Shown here in pieces: positions 1 to 12,105 of a DNA stretch of 64,000 nt (its first letter is position 1; each line of letters begins with the position of its first letter). A program made the translations under genes and the position numbers. This stretch comes from Trichaptum fuscoviolaceum (lineage: Eukaryota; Basidiomycota; Agaricomycetes; Hymenochaetales; Trichaptaceae), in contig CAJSYZ010000009.1 in assembly GCA_910574455.1 (NCBI GenBank), positions 4,853,040 through 4,917,039 on the forward strand. The letters run 5' to 3'. Under the pieces are notes generated by a model. The model was given only the letters and a program-made list of their open reading frames with translations. It ran no database searches and was not told where the DNA came from.

Positions 1-612
1 GCAACTAGTAATCTCTGTTCTACAAAAGCGGTCACTGTACAGTCACAAGGCCAGAACACCAGGCAAAGTTGTTGTGAATGAAAGAGAACGTAGGGATATC
101 CCAGCCGTTTCATGGTTGAAGATGGAGGTCGTTCAATGGTGTCGCCCTTAATCGCCGATGGATCGCATTCTTCCGCCTCCCTTCATCACCGCATAATGCA
201 AGAGGTGATCCACGCCCTTTGCCTTCTGATTCTCTTACTTCATCATCGAGCCAACGTTTATGACACCCGTCAGTCTTTCTATCCCAAGGATAAGGGACAC
301 GTGGCATTATTTGGCGATGGTGAGACCCCGAAGCACTATGGAAATCCTATTCGACGTTGGTTGTGATGGAATAGCAAAATTTCATGTTTAAGCTTCGCAA
401 AAGATGTAATGAGAAGTATGTGTATATTGCTCGACTTCAAGATATCGGACTTCTCATACTGCCGAATACTCGGAAATGAACCTTCTATTACTGCTGTCAT
501 ACTCCACCCTGCCTCGCGGAATTCGCATGTTCAACGATAGAGTCCAGCCTTTCTAGCGATGACAATTCTCCTTTCTCCCACTTCTCACTTCCTTCTGCTC
601 GTAGTCGACGAT
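1..612 (+). promoter_or_regulatory. Upstream region of membrane gene A, conserved in the array
   Basis: No convincing gene. The stretch is recognisably the same as the DNA upstream of genes B (about 25620-26150), D (about 46720-47247) and E (about 55730-56335), including a shared block around CGATGGATCGCATTCTTCCG and a short C/T-rich tract before the start codon. The open frames here change between copies and are not preserved, so I read it as 5' flank or promoter carried along with each duplicated unit. No clear TATA box is visible. Confidence 0.45.
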
Positions 613-3494
613 ATGTCTGGTTCGTCCTTTCTTACTGTGAATTAAGGCTCCTGCTGACGAACTTTCACAGATCCGGAGATAGGTATGCAATTATCAATAG
701 CTCATATCCAATGAGATATTGATGACGTCAAGGTGTCAACTCAACACAAGTACCAAACGACATCCTTCTCCGACTTGTGGACACCACCGAGGAAATCCGC
801 AACCTTCTTCGCCAGAAGGCAGGTCAAGGAAATGGTAAGATGCAATTCCCCAGAGCTTCAACGCACGCTGATTTGTAATTCAGAGCCAGCTCAGCAAATC
901 CACCAAGCTTTACAGCAAGACAAAGATTCACCACAAGTAACAGTCACTGCTCAGGATCCTCCCAACGATGAGACGGAAATCGTTGAGATCAACGATCACA
1001 GTAAGTAATGGTTTGTGTTAGATGATGGCAGCTGTATTGGCTCAAATGCATACTCAGGCAATTGGCCAAGCGCCGAGAAGATAGCGGAATATAGAATTAG
1101 ATGTGCGAAGCACAAAAGGTATTCAACTCGATCTATCTCATCAAATTGAGTCTAATACCATGAACTTCTTTCTATTCAAGCGAATTTGAGAAGATGCAGG
1201 TAGAGGTACGTATCAGGCCTTTATTAACATTTATTCCCGGAGTAACAAGGAATAGTTGGGATGCTTAATTGTGCACTTGGGCATTGTTGGAGGTGACGAA
1301 GAAGATATTCAAAGAACAATATCACTACGAGATGCTTTGCTTGATCCCGTGCAGTATCTGGAGAAGGCCTTAGATGCGACTCCCAATGGTACGTGGTCTT
1401 ATTTTACAGGCGGAGCTAATGCGCAAGTAATGATTATTTCTTAGGAAGACGGGACGCAATGAACGAAGCTCGAATATCCTTCTTTAAGCTTGCTAATTTT
1501 GTTTATGGTCTGACTCACAGCCCATATCAGAAAGACGCACTTTATACTGAAAAAGTGAATCAATGGGAGACCTTCAATGTTGTGAGTTCAGAGTGAATTT
1601 GGGATATGCGAAGGATTAATTATTCTACGCGAAGAATAAATATTTCAAAATCACCGGCAAGTATCAAAGTCTATCAAACCGTATCTTTATATCTAACATC
1701 CCGTGGTACAGTCCTATTCCAAGACGATAAATTTCTGGAATGCTTCGAGCTCATCCATAACGTCTTCCTCTCCGAGTTGGAAATGGAAATGGGCGGTATT
1801 GTCGAAGCGCTGACGAAATCCGAAGAGAAATGTAAGTGGTTTAGTATGTGGGAAGCTTTGGCATTGATTCTGTTCTGTAATTGTGACCATTTTGTTTGTG
1901 TCGTAGCTGCGAGTGAATGGCTGGTGACGCAGAGGGTAAAGGACTACGAAGAATTGTGTACGGAATACATAAAGGTCGTCTTACCTTCCCCAAATGTGAA
2001 CGGAGAGCAGGGTGTCTGGCCGGCGACTCATGTGTACAAGCACTTTGGGATGCGGCTTGCACAGCACAGAAGGTATGACCTCCCGGATATGCATCTTTAC
2101 ACAATCTAACATGCTCCTATTTAGATTGTGTAAGGACATGCGGGTTGAGGTAAGTAAGTAACATATCCAACTCAGATGTTGCTTTGATTACATTTTAGTT
2201 GGACCACCTTGCCTCGCACTATATCATAATTGGAGGGGACAAGGAGGTCATTAAAGTGTCAAATATTCTCAAGGAGGAGCTACTCTCTCATGCTCAGTAT
2301 CTTGAGGATGTTGTTCGTCATCGACCAGACGGTTTGTAACATACTGTGTGATAAGCGAGCAAGATCTTATCTAATGCCTTTTAAATAGGTTTTCAGACGA
2401 AAATGCGTGATGTGATCACAAAACTTCTTTTTGCTGTCATTCGCTTTCAAAGCAGTCTCTATCATCAAAAACACGTGTTTTACTTCCGAAAGGTCAAGCA
2501 ATGGGTAACTTGTACATGGGTGAGTACCGCATTTGTGGTGGACATGTGACATTGACTCATCAAGGCATAGATCGGAGCACACAGAATTTTGAGTATGCGA
2601 TAAGTAGAAATTTGATGGTATCTGCATTTCTGACATTATCGTGGGTTCAGGTTTATTGCAACGTGGTAAAGAGTTTCAATGCATGTCTTACGTGCACAAC
2701 ACTTTCCTTTCCGAATTTGATCGTGCAATGATCGGTATGACTCACGGAGAACTAGTAAGGTCGGAAGAGAAGTCCTTCAATGCAGTACCGGAAGAACTGA
2801 AGACATTCGGAAAGGAGTGTAAGTAGTTTATTATCGGCTATGTCCATATGTACTCTAACTTAAAACTAGCCCTGCCAAAATTCCTTGTTGACCAGATGGA
2901 GAGGGACACAACACGATATATCAACTTGACGACAATTGCCACCTTTTTCTCCAGCGTGACTGCGACCACACTCCAGTTCACATACGCGCCAACGGACTCA
3001 GAACCGTCGAACTCCTTGAGAGGAGTAGTCAACCTCTTCTGGTTCTTGTCGCTAGTCTTCAGTGTATCGTCAGGTGTGAGTAGCTTGCTTGGCTTGACAT
3101 GGAGGAAGTCTTCAATGTGCGTAATCTATGTCACCCAAAATCAGACAATATTGATGATTGTTGAAGATACGACTCTCGTGTTCCTCCGAAACTAATTCGC
3201 ATGTGGTTCAACAAGGCGCCCATGCTGTTCCTGATTATCGCGGCTGTCGCTTTCGTGATTGGCCTAAATATGTTTGCATACTTGTCTCTCGAGGTTTGTC
3301 ATAATATTGAAGATTCAGAATACAGTCTAATGAGTAGCCAGCCACGATATGTCTCTTTCTCTACCACCATTCTTACCGGGATACATGGCGTGTGCTTACT
3401 CGTAGCTATGGGTTGGTTTATATATCAGCTCAAGCATGACACCGTCTGGGCGAAGTGGATTAGAGAGGTTTTACAGTGGATTGCAGGTCTCAGA

Positions 3495-3599
3495 GCTTGG
3501 AAGTGGATTGGGAAAGCCTGGAAGTAGATCGGGAAAGCCTGGAAGTGGATCGGGAAAGACTGGAAGTGGATTAGGAAAGCCTGGAAGTGGATCAAGGAT
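3495..3599 (+). repeat. 21-bp coding minisatellite (Trp/Lys repeat) in gene A
   Basis: Five tandem 21-bp units of the form GCCTGGAAGTGGATCGGGAA plus A encode seven residues (AWKWIGK and variants) directly after TM4. The periodic Trp and Lys would give an amphipathic, membrane-hugging segment. One unit has TGG changed to TAG. Paralogues B and C have one comparable motif, D two and E four, with a different unit length (33 bp), so the region has been expanded independently. Confidence 0.85.
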
Positions 3600-3675
3600 C
3601 TACTAATCTCAAGTTGGAGATGGATGCGACACCCCCGGCAGCAATACCGTGAAAAGAAGTTGCATCTACAGCAGA

Positions 3676-5965
3676 CGGCCTGATGAAAAGGCCGCCTACA
3701 AGTGCCGCCGCTGCCGCATGCAGCCGCCTACAAGTATTGCCGCCGCATGCATGACTGCAGACACGGAACCAATGATAAATAAGATAAAATACTGTAGAAA
3801 TTAATGAAGTCATTGCATGTGCCACAGCTGTCCAAACTGCCGCATGCAGTGCCGCCTACCTGTCAAAACTGCCGCCTACCTGTCAAAAATGCTGCATGCA
3901 AACCCTGGCACAGCCACTGAAGTGCCGCATACACCTGCATGCAGAGTTGCAACGGGGTCCCAAACCTTCCAAAAGCGTACTAGACTCAGGTACAAACATA
4001 GCCATGCATTCAGTTTCCCACAGCCACTCATCAAATTGTAGATCTTGTATATGACAATATGATTACTTGCATAGCAGAAGTAGTTTAGATATAAAACAAT
4101 CACAGTACTGTCTATTGTAATGTACTAATAAGATATAAAATAAATGATAATTAACTATGAGAAATAGAGACCAAAATGGCACATGTATAGAAGGTGTAGG
4201 AAGTCAATGAGAAGTCTTCGTAAAACTTGTCAATGCCCGTTACCCGGTTTTTGGTAATCCTTCAAGTTGTCCGCTTGTCCCCTCAGGCTGTTCTTGAACA
4301 CCAAGTCACACAGTATATTTGTCCTGATTTTAACTTAACAACACTTAATATAATACTTTCAACTAACTTAATACACCCAATATTGACTTAAGTAAATTGT
4401 ATGAGAATATATTTACTAAAGAGTGACCCAGACCATAGTCTCGTGACATTTATTTGGCTGGCTAGTTTGCACAAGAGCTTGCTAAGCAAGCCTGCATGGC
4501 GGCAAGGCTTTGCAAATTAGAAGCTTGCCTTTTGCGGAAAAGAAGCTCCAAATTGGGATCCTCCTTCGGGGAACTCCGAACTGTCAAAATCGCGTGTAGT
4601 GTCATAATATACCACAACAACGTGTTTACGCCCATTGCAGCCCCCATTCCCTTGTCCTCGCATCCCCACAGTACTTTGCTCACCACCTTCAAGCTCGTCC
4701 TTGTGCATTGTGCTATGATGATCAAGGTATGTGGTCTCTTTTACTAAGATATTAATCTTTCTAATGGAATATATAGACAGGAAACTATGCAAACACAACG
4801 TTGTAAGAGTGCCAGCAGGTGATACTATTGACCTCGAAGCAGAGAAGGCTGAAGGCAGACGGCGGCGACGGGGCGCGACACGGAAGCGGAGGAAGAAGGG
4901 CGAGCCGGAGGCAGAGGAATCTGTTGATGAAAGTGGGTAGGCAAGGACTGGTGGTGCTGGGACGGACGGCGAAGGCGGCCAAGAGGCGGAATCAGACAAC
5001 GAGTGGGATTGGGGACCAAAGTCACAGTCGGGGACGTGCATACTAATGCGAGAATGCTAAGTGACATTTTGTCTGATGCTTGTGCTTTTTGTCTTGATTG
5101 TTTTACTTACACTAACAGGCGAAGGAGTTTACTGTAAAACAAGTCATTGTAATGTGTGTAAATCATCCTTAATATTGTTGAGGCAATTATTTGTGCAACG
5201 AGTATTCCAGCTGTCTAGAGTTGGAGCAGAATGAAGCTATCTGTGAGGCTCACGATGCTATTCAGGAACTCCAGTTGCAGCTCAAGCAAACGCAGAGTTT
5301 ACATCAGGCACCGTCCAGGCATACAAGAAAGAACGGGAAGAACTTATAAATTCAACAATTTGAACGTGGTGCAATGGCGTCTGTAGCCGAGAGTCGATGA
5401 ATGGGTGAACACTCAGACATCCTGAACTTGAAAGGGGACTCGAAAAGAGATACAGAGCTCGTTCGAGGCGTACCGGCATGTGATGAGGATTGATGCAGCC
5501 ATCATTGCGTGAGGAAGCTTCTGGATGTTAACACCACTATAGTATACTGTGTTGTAGGATATGCACAATTACATACACTATTTTGCATTGAGATCAATGC
5601 AGAGTGCACTGTTTAAGGGCGTATTTCAAGTTGGGCTTGCGGGCATCAACAGAAACCGATGAGCTCACTCGCCGTGCCAGGCAAATCCCCCTTCTTGATA
5701 TGGCATACTTCTAATTTGCGAAGCCTGCTGTCATGCAGGGTCTGCTTAGCAAGCTCTTGTGCAAGCTAGCAGGCCCATTTATTTGGTCTTCGATAGATCT
5801 GAGATATTATCGGGGCTCTTGCCCCCGGTCACTTACGAGACCGTAGGCGGCACTTTGTACAATGTCCGCCTACGCCTACTAGTACTGCATGTGGTCCTGT
5901 ATAGAAAGTGCCGCCTACTGCATGCGGCAGCGGGGGCACTTGTAGGCGGCCTTTTCGTACAGCCG
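3676..5965. mobile_element. Outer TIR transposon in gene A, Mutator-like by its 9-bp TSD
   Basis: The two ends are inverted repeats sharing GAAAAGGCCGCCTACAAGTG and continuing about 20 bp. It is flanked by a 9-bp direct repeat with one mismatch, TACAGCAGA (3667-3675) and TACAGCGGA (5966-5974). The flanks rejoin as the sequence seen uninterrupted in paralogues B-E (CTACAGCG...). Subterminal copies of GCCGCCTAC, in both orientations, are scattered near both ends (about 3690-3900 and 5845-5945). No transposase is visible; without the inner insertion it is about 0.97 kb, so it is probably non-autonomous. Family assignment rests only on TSD length and TIRs. Confidence 0.8.
4456..5775. mobile_element. 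Inner TIR transposon nested in the outer element
   Basis: The inverted ends match for about 70 bp; the shared core is TTGCACAAGAGCTTGCTAAG. A perfect 9-bp TSD, CATTTATTT, flanks it (4447-4455 and 5776-5784). At 1.32 kb it is probably non-autonomous. The interior includes a plus-strand stretch rich in Arg, Lys and Glu codons (4816-4940) and a possible short intron (about 4729-4779, ending ATATATAG), which could be a captured gene piece, but I do not recognise it. Confidence 0.85.
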
Positions 5966-7227
5966 TACAGCGGAACGTCTTCTGGTATTTCCACCTTTTG
6001 GAGGTAAAACAAAATTTGTGCTGACATCTCGGATTAGAGCATTCGCGATTGACAAGCGCGTAGCACGTCTGACTTATGAAATTGGTAATGATGACTGGGC
6101 CCGTGACTGGCCAGAACCGTACCTTCTCTCAAAACTCATCCGGAGCTTCGCATATCCGATCAAGAAGTGCTGGCTAGTAACGAAGAAGGCTCTTTCCAGC
6201 CTTGGTCGTTTTCTCAGGAAGCATATATGCATATCCTATCACAGAGGACATACAGACGGGGGCGTTGAGTCAATGGGAAGAGAAGGCGAGCAAGATGCCG
6301 AAGCACTGGAGGAAACCTCCCCCGTCGAGAAAGTGAAGAGCGAGTTTCGTAGATCTCTGCATGAGATGTTTAGTGATGATGATTGGGTGGAAGAAATCAT
6401 GTGGGACATTAAGCGATGGGAGGATGGAAGGTAAGGACCACAAATAAGTACCAAAGCAGCGCTCTAACCTTAACTGTCATACATAGCGAAGAAGAGGCCG
6501 AGAAGTATCTCAAGAACGAGCTTTGGGGTTACCCAGATCTGTTAAAAAGGTTTTTTGATCACGTACGGCCAGCCTTGGTTATAGCACGCGACAACAAAAT
6601 GGCCCAAGAAGATAAGGAGGAACAAGAACGTCGAGAACGGAGGCACATCACCATAAACGCCGATCCTCCACATCCAACTTCCGACAGCGGGGATCAAGAC
6701 ATGTATCGCGCTGCATCTGCCCCACCCCATGACGCTTTAGATTCCCCAGACATCACGCCTGATTCCCCACATGCAACAGAGATAGAACCCCGTCAAAATA
6801 GCCAAGTTCAGCCGGAAGACCATCTTCTTCGACCTCCGTTGGCGGCGGTAGTGATCCCAGAGGAAGCAGACCCTAATGTCCAAGATGAAAACCTGCGAAT
6901 GGATGCTCTCGATGAAGACGAGAGAGCGCATTTGCATGCCGAAGTCGAGAAACCTCCGTCTGCTTCAGAAGACTACCGTGAAGGATCACAGAGCAACAAA
7001 GAGTTGGGAGAGTGATAATGTAGCTGAATTTAGTCTTGTGCGTATAACTGGTCTGCCCGACACAAACACGATGTGCACGGAGCATTGAGGCGTACCAGCC
7101 AATCCAGTATTACCAAGTCCAGTAACTACTGCAAAGACGTGGGGTAAATCAGAGCAGTAATTATTCCACGTAGAAATAATACCCAAGTAATTCCCAAACA
7201 CCCCTAGGTGTAAGGGTTATAGCGGGC

Positions 7228-7232
7228 TAAAT
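7228..7232. repeat. Target-site duplication of the Ty3/gypsy element, left
   Basis: TAAAT directly abuts the left LTR. The same five bases follow the right LTR at 13968-13972. Five-base duplications are usual for Ty3/gypsy integrases. Confidence 0.85.
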
Positions 7233-8064
7233 TGTTACGACCGTCGGGAATTGTAGCGGGAAACAGTTTCGGGAAACTGGAATTCGCGACAAGAACCCGC
7301 GTTCGAGAATCTGGATTCGCGACCGGGAACGAGCGTGGGAATTCAGGCGGGGGAAATGCGCGGGATTCTATCCAGGCGCGTCGCGGGATTCTCAAGGCCA
7401 GCTAGGACTCTTCACTGCTTTGAACGTCAAGTAAGCGGATCCCTAAGGAAGCACTCCACAAGTAAGTATTGCGCAACTAACTACACAGGAGAAAAGAGAG
7501 AGATCGCACCTAAGGAAGCACTCCACAAGAGGTCAAAAGTGGGGTGCTCCTTACGATGCCTACAGCTATTTATCTACTTCGTAAAGACTGTATAGTTAAT
7601 CTACGCTAAGTGTCCTTGCGCAATGCGCACCTATCTACTACAAACGATACATGCTACGACCGCACTGCTAGGCATGTCTATCCCGTCTCTCCAGATGGCT
7701 ACGGCCTGTCCGTGGACGTCAGCGTCCGGTCCGGGGCCGCGACTAGCCAGACTAGGTATGCCAGACTGTTGCAGGTCGTCACCTTGAGGTACTAACGGAT
7801 TAATGAGCGTATGTTGATAAGTGAATGTACGTGTGCCGTGGCGGGTCGTCGTAAATGAATGTGTGTATGCGTGCATGGTGGTCGGGACGGTGGTGCGGGA
7901 TAGGTCACGTGAGCGGGGGATCTTGCGGGGGATCGTGCGAGTCGGGAAAGGGGTTTCGCGCGGGGAATCCAATGGCGGGATTCTCCCCGCGGGATTGTCT
8001 GCTCATGTCGGGATCCTTGGCGGGAAAGTGCGGGAAATGAGAAAAGGGGCCTGGGATCTCGACA
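7233..8064 (-). repeat. 3' LTR of the Ty3/gypsy element
   Basis: Begins TGTCGAGATCCC and ends CGTAACA in element sense, 832 bp. It contains a direct repeat of CCTAAGGAAGCACTCCACAA (copies about 80 bp apart). The pol reading frame continues into this LTR and stops at 7905. Confidence 0.93.
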
Positions 8065-11000
8065 TTACCCCCCTCCAAAGGCGCAACTCCGGGGCGCCAA
8101 GCTTGAATCTTGCTCAGGTCACAGAGCTCGATAGCGTTGACTTCTCGAGGGGCGTCCGGGTGTTTTCGATAGAAACTGCGAATTTTAGCCTTTGCATTAC
8201 CCATATCCTTTGCGGGAATCCATGTATCTTCCGCGCTCGAATATCCCTTCCATCGTACCAAATATTCAAACCTCCGTCTAAACCGTCTAGCGTCCAGTAC
8301 CTCTTCCACCTCGTATTCCAGATCTCCTTCTACTTCGACTGGGGGCGGCGGGGGTTGCGTTCGACCGGGAATGTCGTCTTTGTGGTATGGCGAGAGCAGC
8401 GATACGTGAAATACGGGATGAATCTTCAGCGACGCGGGGAGTTCGAGTTCGTAGGTGAGGTCACTTAGCTTTGCCTTCACTTTATACGGCCCTAGTCGTT
8501 TCGGTAATAATTTACGCGCTCCCGGTCGCCGAACGTTCGTCGCCTCGAGCCATACTTTATCCCCGACTGCGTACTGCGGGGCCTCGTTCCTGGCCTGATC
8601 GTAGTGCTGCTTCATGCGCTCTGCCGCCACCTCCAAAGCCGCTCTTGCCTCTTCCTGTGCCTGCTGAAGCTCCTGTAGTCGTGCGTCCGCGGCGGGGACC
8701 GTGGACAGGCCGTCGCTCGGGGCAATCGTGAATTCGGGATTGTAGCCGTAGACGAGCGCGAACGGGGATTGTCGTGTTGCCGCGTGCGCTTTCGTGTTGT
8801 GCGCGAACTCTGCCATCGGGAGTAATCCGGCCCAGTTTTCTTGTCGTGTATCTATGAAAGCCCGTAAATATTGTTCCAGCTCTTGGTTTACCCTTTCGGT
8901 TTGCCCATCCGTCTGAGGGTGATACGCAGTCGACGTGGTACCCTTGATACCGAGTCGGGAAAAAAGGGCTTTCATGAACTGCGCGACAAACTGTGGTCCT
9001 TGGTCGGATATGATCTGGCGGGGGGTTCCGTGCAGCTTCCAGACGTGTTGCAGGAAGAGTTCTGCAGTTTCCGGTGCATCGACATCAGACGTGGTTGGGA
9101 TAAAATGCGCTTGCTTGGTGAGACGGTCGACCACCACGAAAATTGCGTCGTAATCCTCAGATCGGGGGAGCTGGGTGATGAAATCGCACGAAATCGCCTG
9201 CCAGGGGTTCTGCGGGATTTCGTTCGGTTGCAGGAGTCCTACCGGGCGTTGGGATCGGTTCTTCGTGCGTGCGCAGGTATCGCATCCCGAAACGTATCGT
9301 TCTACGAAGTTAGACATCCCGGGCCACCAGTAGTTGCGGCTTACCATCTCGAACGTTTTCCAACGTCCAGGATGTCCGGCGGGGAGACTGTCGTGGTAAG
9401 TCTTCACCACATCCCGGCGAATGGTCTCGTCTTTCGGGACGTAAACCTTACCCTGGTACAGGATGAGGCCTTCCTCGGTGCTCCAGTCCTCAAGTTCCTT
9501 GGTCAGGACTCGCGGCGCCTTGGACTTGACCAGCTCGATCGCGTCCACCAGTTCGTCTTCATATTGATCTGACTTACGAATGCGTCGTAGGAGAGCCTGA
9601 TCCCCGTGTACCTGCGTCATTCCCCGACGAATTGCCTTTAGTCGAAACATTTCGGGGGTCAAGAGGGTCCGTCCCGTGTTGTCTTCGCCTTCGGGTTGAA
9701 GATCGACGCGTCGTGACATGGCGTCGGGTTTGCCCCCGAGTCGCCCTGGGCGATGGCGAATCGTAAAATCGAAGCGGGTGAGGAACAGACTCCACCGGGC
9801 TTGGCGTCGCGTCAGCGTTCGGGATTCAGAGAAATATAGCAGATTCTTGTGGTCAGACACGATATCGAGTTTATGACTCGCACCTTCGAGATAATGTCGC
9901 CACTCGTCAAGAGCTCGAATAATCGCGAGTAGCTCCTTGTCATAAATCTCGTAGTTGCGTTCCGCATCGTTGAGGGATTTCGAGAAAAAGGCGACCGGAT
10001 GTATCAGCCCGTCGTCGCCTTCCTGGGACAAGACCGCGCCGGTCGCGAAATCAGAGGCGTCGCATTCCACGATGAATTGTCGCGACATGTCTGGCATCAT
10101 CAGGACGGGGGCGGTCGTGAACATGCACTTGAGATAGTCGAAAGCGAACTGCTGGTTTTCTGTCCAGGCCCAGCGAACGTCCTTCTTCAGCAGCGTCGTG
10201 AGCGGTTTGACGATGTGCGAGAAATCCCGAATGAAGTGTCGATAGAAATTCGCGAACCCGAGGAAGGCTTGAATGTCTTTCACCTTTTTCGGGGTAGGCC
10301 AGTCGAGGACCGCCTGTACCTTGGCGGGATCCATCGCCACCTTTCCCTGCGAAATAATCATCCCGAGATACTCGACGGAAGTCTGTTTGAATTTGCACTT
10401 TTCGGGTTAACAGAACAAGTCGTTTTCGCGCAGCCGCTTAAGGACTTCCCGTACGTGTTCCTCGTGCTGCGATTCATCTTCGGAAAAGATTAGCAAGTCG
10501 TCAAGATAGATGATCACGTATACTCCAATGAGATCTTTGAAGATATCGTTCATCATATGCTGGAAGGTCGCCGGGGCATTCGTGAGCCCCGAATGTCATC
10601 ACCGTTGGTTCGAAATGTCCTGCCTGAGTCCGAAATGCGGCCTTCCACTCGTCGCCTTGCTTCAGTCGCACGTTGTGGTAGCCCCATCGCAAATCTAACG
10701 TCGTGAAAACCTTCGCCTTTTGCAGTGCGTCTACGAGTTCCATCGTGAGGGGAAGCGGGTATCGATTCTTGACCGTGATATCGTTCAGTCGTCGGTAATC
10801 GACTACCATGCGCAAGGTTCCGTCCTTTTTCTTGATAAAGAAGACGGGAGCCGCTGCAGGGGATTTCGAAGGTCGTATGTACCCTTTGCGCAGGTTTTCG
10901 TCAACGAATTCGCGAAGGGCGTCGCGTTCGGCCGGGGCCAACGGATAGATTTTGCTGTACGGGGGAACCTTCCCGGGTTCTAAATCTATGGCGTGATCAT

Positions 11001-12105
11001 ACGGCTTGCGTAGTGGAAGCCTTTCGGATTCAACTTTCGAGAAAACGTCGGCAAACTCACGAAATTCGGGGGGAACTAGTTCCTCGAAGGTTTTCTCGCC
11101 TTCCTTCACTGCTGACTTCTCAGCGATGGCCTGGGAGTGGGTGTACGAGGCGGCAATTTTGTACGCGAAGTGGTCGTCCGTCGTGACGAAGTAGGATTCA
11201 GCGTCGTGGTACTGGTCCCAATATTTTTCTGAGTACCGAAATCCTGGTGGGACAGCTTCCCATTCGGCCTGGGTCCTGTCGGGCCCCCAGGGGGTCTCGA
11301 CTTCTTCTGCTATGGCGAGGCGGGGAAGCGGGACCAGGCGTTGCTGGTTGTCACACTGAGGTGGGCAGCGGTTGAGATCGACCACATCGTTGGTCCAGTC
11401 AATGGTTGGGTTATGGTGCTGCAACCAGTCGATCCCCATGATAATATTGTCGTCGCCAATATCCGCGACGGCCATGGTCAACTGTTCTAAGTGTCCCTTC
11501 ATCTCGACGTTGAGGACTACTTCCTTGGTGATGCGTCCAATCGCGTTCGGGGAATTGTCCGCGTTGCGCAAAAGTATCGGGATTACCAAATCCCGGGTCT
11601 GGAGTCCGTGTCGCGAAACGTAGCGGGAATTTATGAAAGTTCCCGACGCACCGCTGTCTAACATTACTGTGGCTAAGGCATCCGTTTTTCCGTCGCTAAC
11701 CTGTACCGGGAACTTCAAATGTCGTCGAAGACGACGGTCTATTGTAGAGATGGTTAAATACAAGGGACCATTATTAAGAGAGTTCTTCGGCCACAAGGGC
11801 GGTTGGGTCGTATAGGGCGCGACTGAGCAATACGACCCTACTGAAAATCCGCTGGGGGCGGGGCTTCGGGATTGTGAACGTTCTTGGCGGCGGGCGTCAT
11901 GGCGGCGAATGCGTTCTGTAGCACGGACTGCTGCACATTCTGGACGTACTGTTCCGCCATACGTTTGAGCGTTTCTTCGAACGACTGGAGCGCGGGGGGC
12001 GAGGGGCTCGACGGGGACGTGGATTTCGTAGCCTTTAGGTTTCGGGTTGGCGGTCGCGTTGGGCAATCGCTCACTAAATGGTCTTTCTCTCCGCAGTAGT
12101 AGCAT
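7905..12105 (-). pseudogene. Pol of the Ty3/gypsy element, inactivated
   Basis: In order on the minus strand: aspartic protease (LDSGASGTF, about 11650), reverse transcriptase (KDGTLRMVVDYRRLN near 10800; the YLDD catalytic motif at about 10497-10508), RNase H (ECDASDFATGAVLS near 10060; SDHKNL), integrase zinc finger (HPGRW...CDTCARTK) and core (SDQGPQF, then HPQTDGQTERVNQELE), and a C-terminal chromodomain (YLVRWKGY...TWIPA). Two lesions separate the frames: one extra base in a C run at 10587-10590 within RT, and a stop at 10407-10409 between RT and RNase H. The final frame reads on into the 3' LTR. The chromodomain places it among chromoviruses, whose integrases target heterochromatin marks. 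Confidence 0.92.

Larger units (their letters stand above)
613..7015 (+). pseudogene. Paralogue A of the array: four-TM repeat membrane protein, broken by a stop and nested transposons
   Basis: First of five related genes. A 7-nt first exon (ATGTCTG) joins a 12-nt microexon (671-682) and then the frame beginning GVNSTQ. Repeat R1 covers about 1060-1831 and R2 about 1906-2819; each has the order RCAxHKR-like, ECxKMQVE-like, then a GGD-containing helix pair. The membrane exons follow: TM1 and TM2 in 2878-3122, TM3 in 3201-3293, TM4 from 3342. A 21-bp unit encoding AWKWIGK then repeats five times (3495-3599), and the second unit carries a stop (TAG at 3524-3526). The last part of the gene (about 5975-7015) is separated by a 2.3-kb transposon. 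The 3' exons are closest to paralogue E. The R1 microexon uses a GC donor (gcaagt at 1657). Loss of function is inferred from the stop and insertion. Confidence 0.8.

Noticed and set aside
4517..5041. 174-codon minus-strand frame in the inner transposon
   Set aside because: It runs opposite a Arg/Lys/Glu-rich plus-strand stretch, has low-complexity Ser/Pro composition and no transposase motif.
7335..7972. Plus- and minus-strand open frames within the LTRs (repeated at 13238-13875)
   Set aside because: Identical in both LTRs, overlapping on both strands and without domains; they are by-products of LTR sequence.
8871..10493. Long plus-strand frames opposite pol
   Set aside because: Shadows of the minus-strand pol genes, which carry clear RT, RNase H and integrase motifs.
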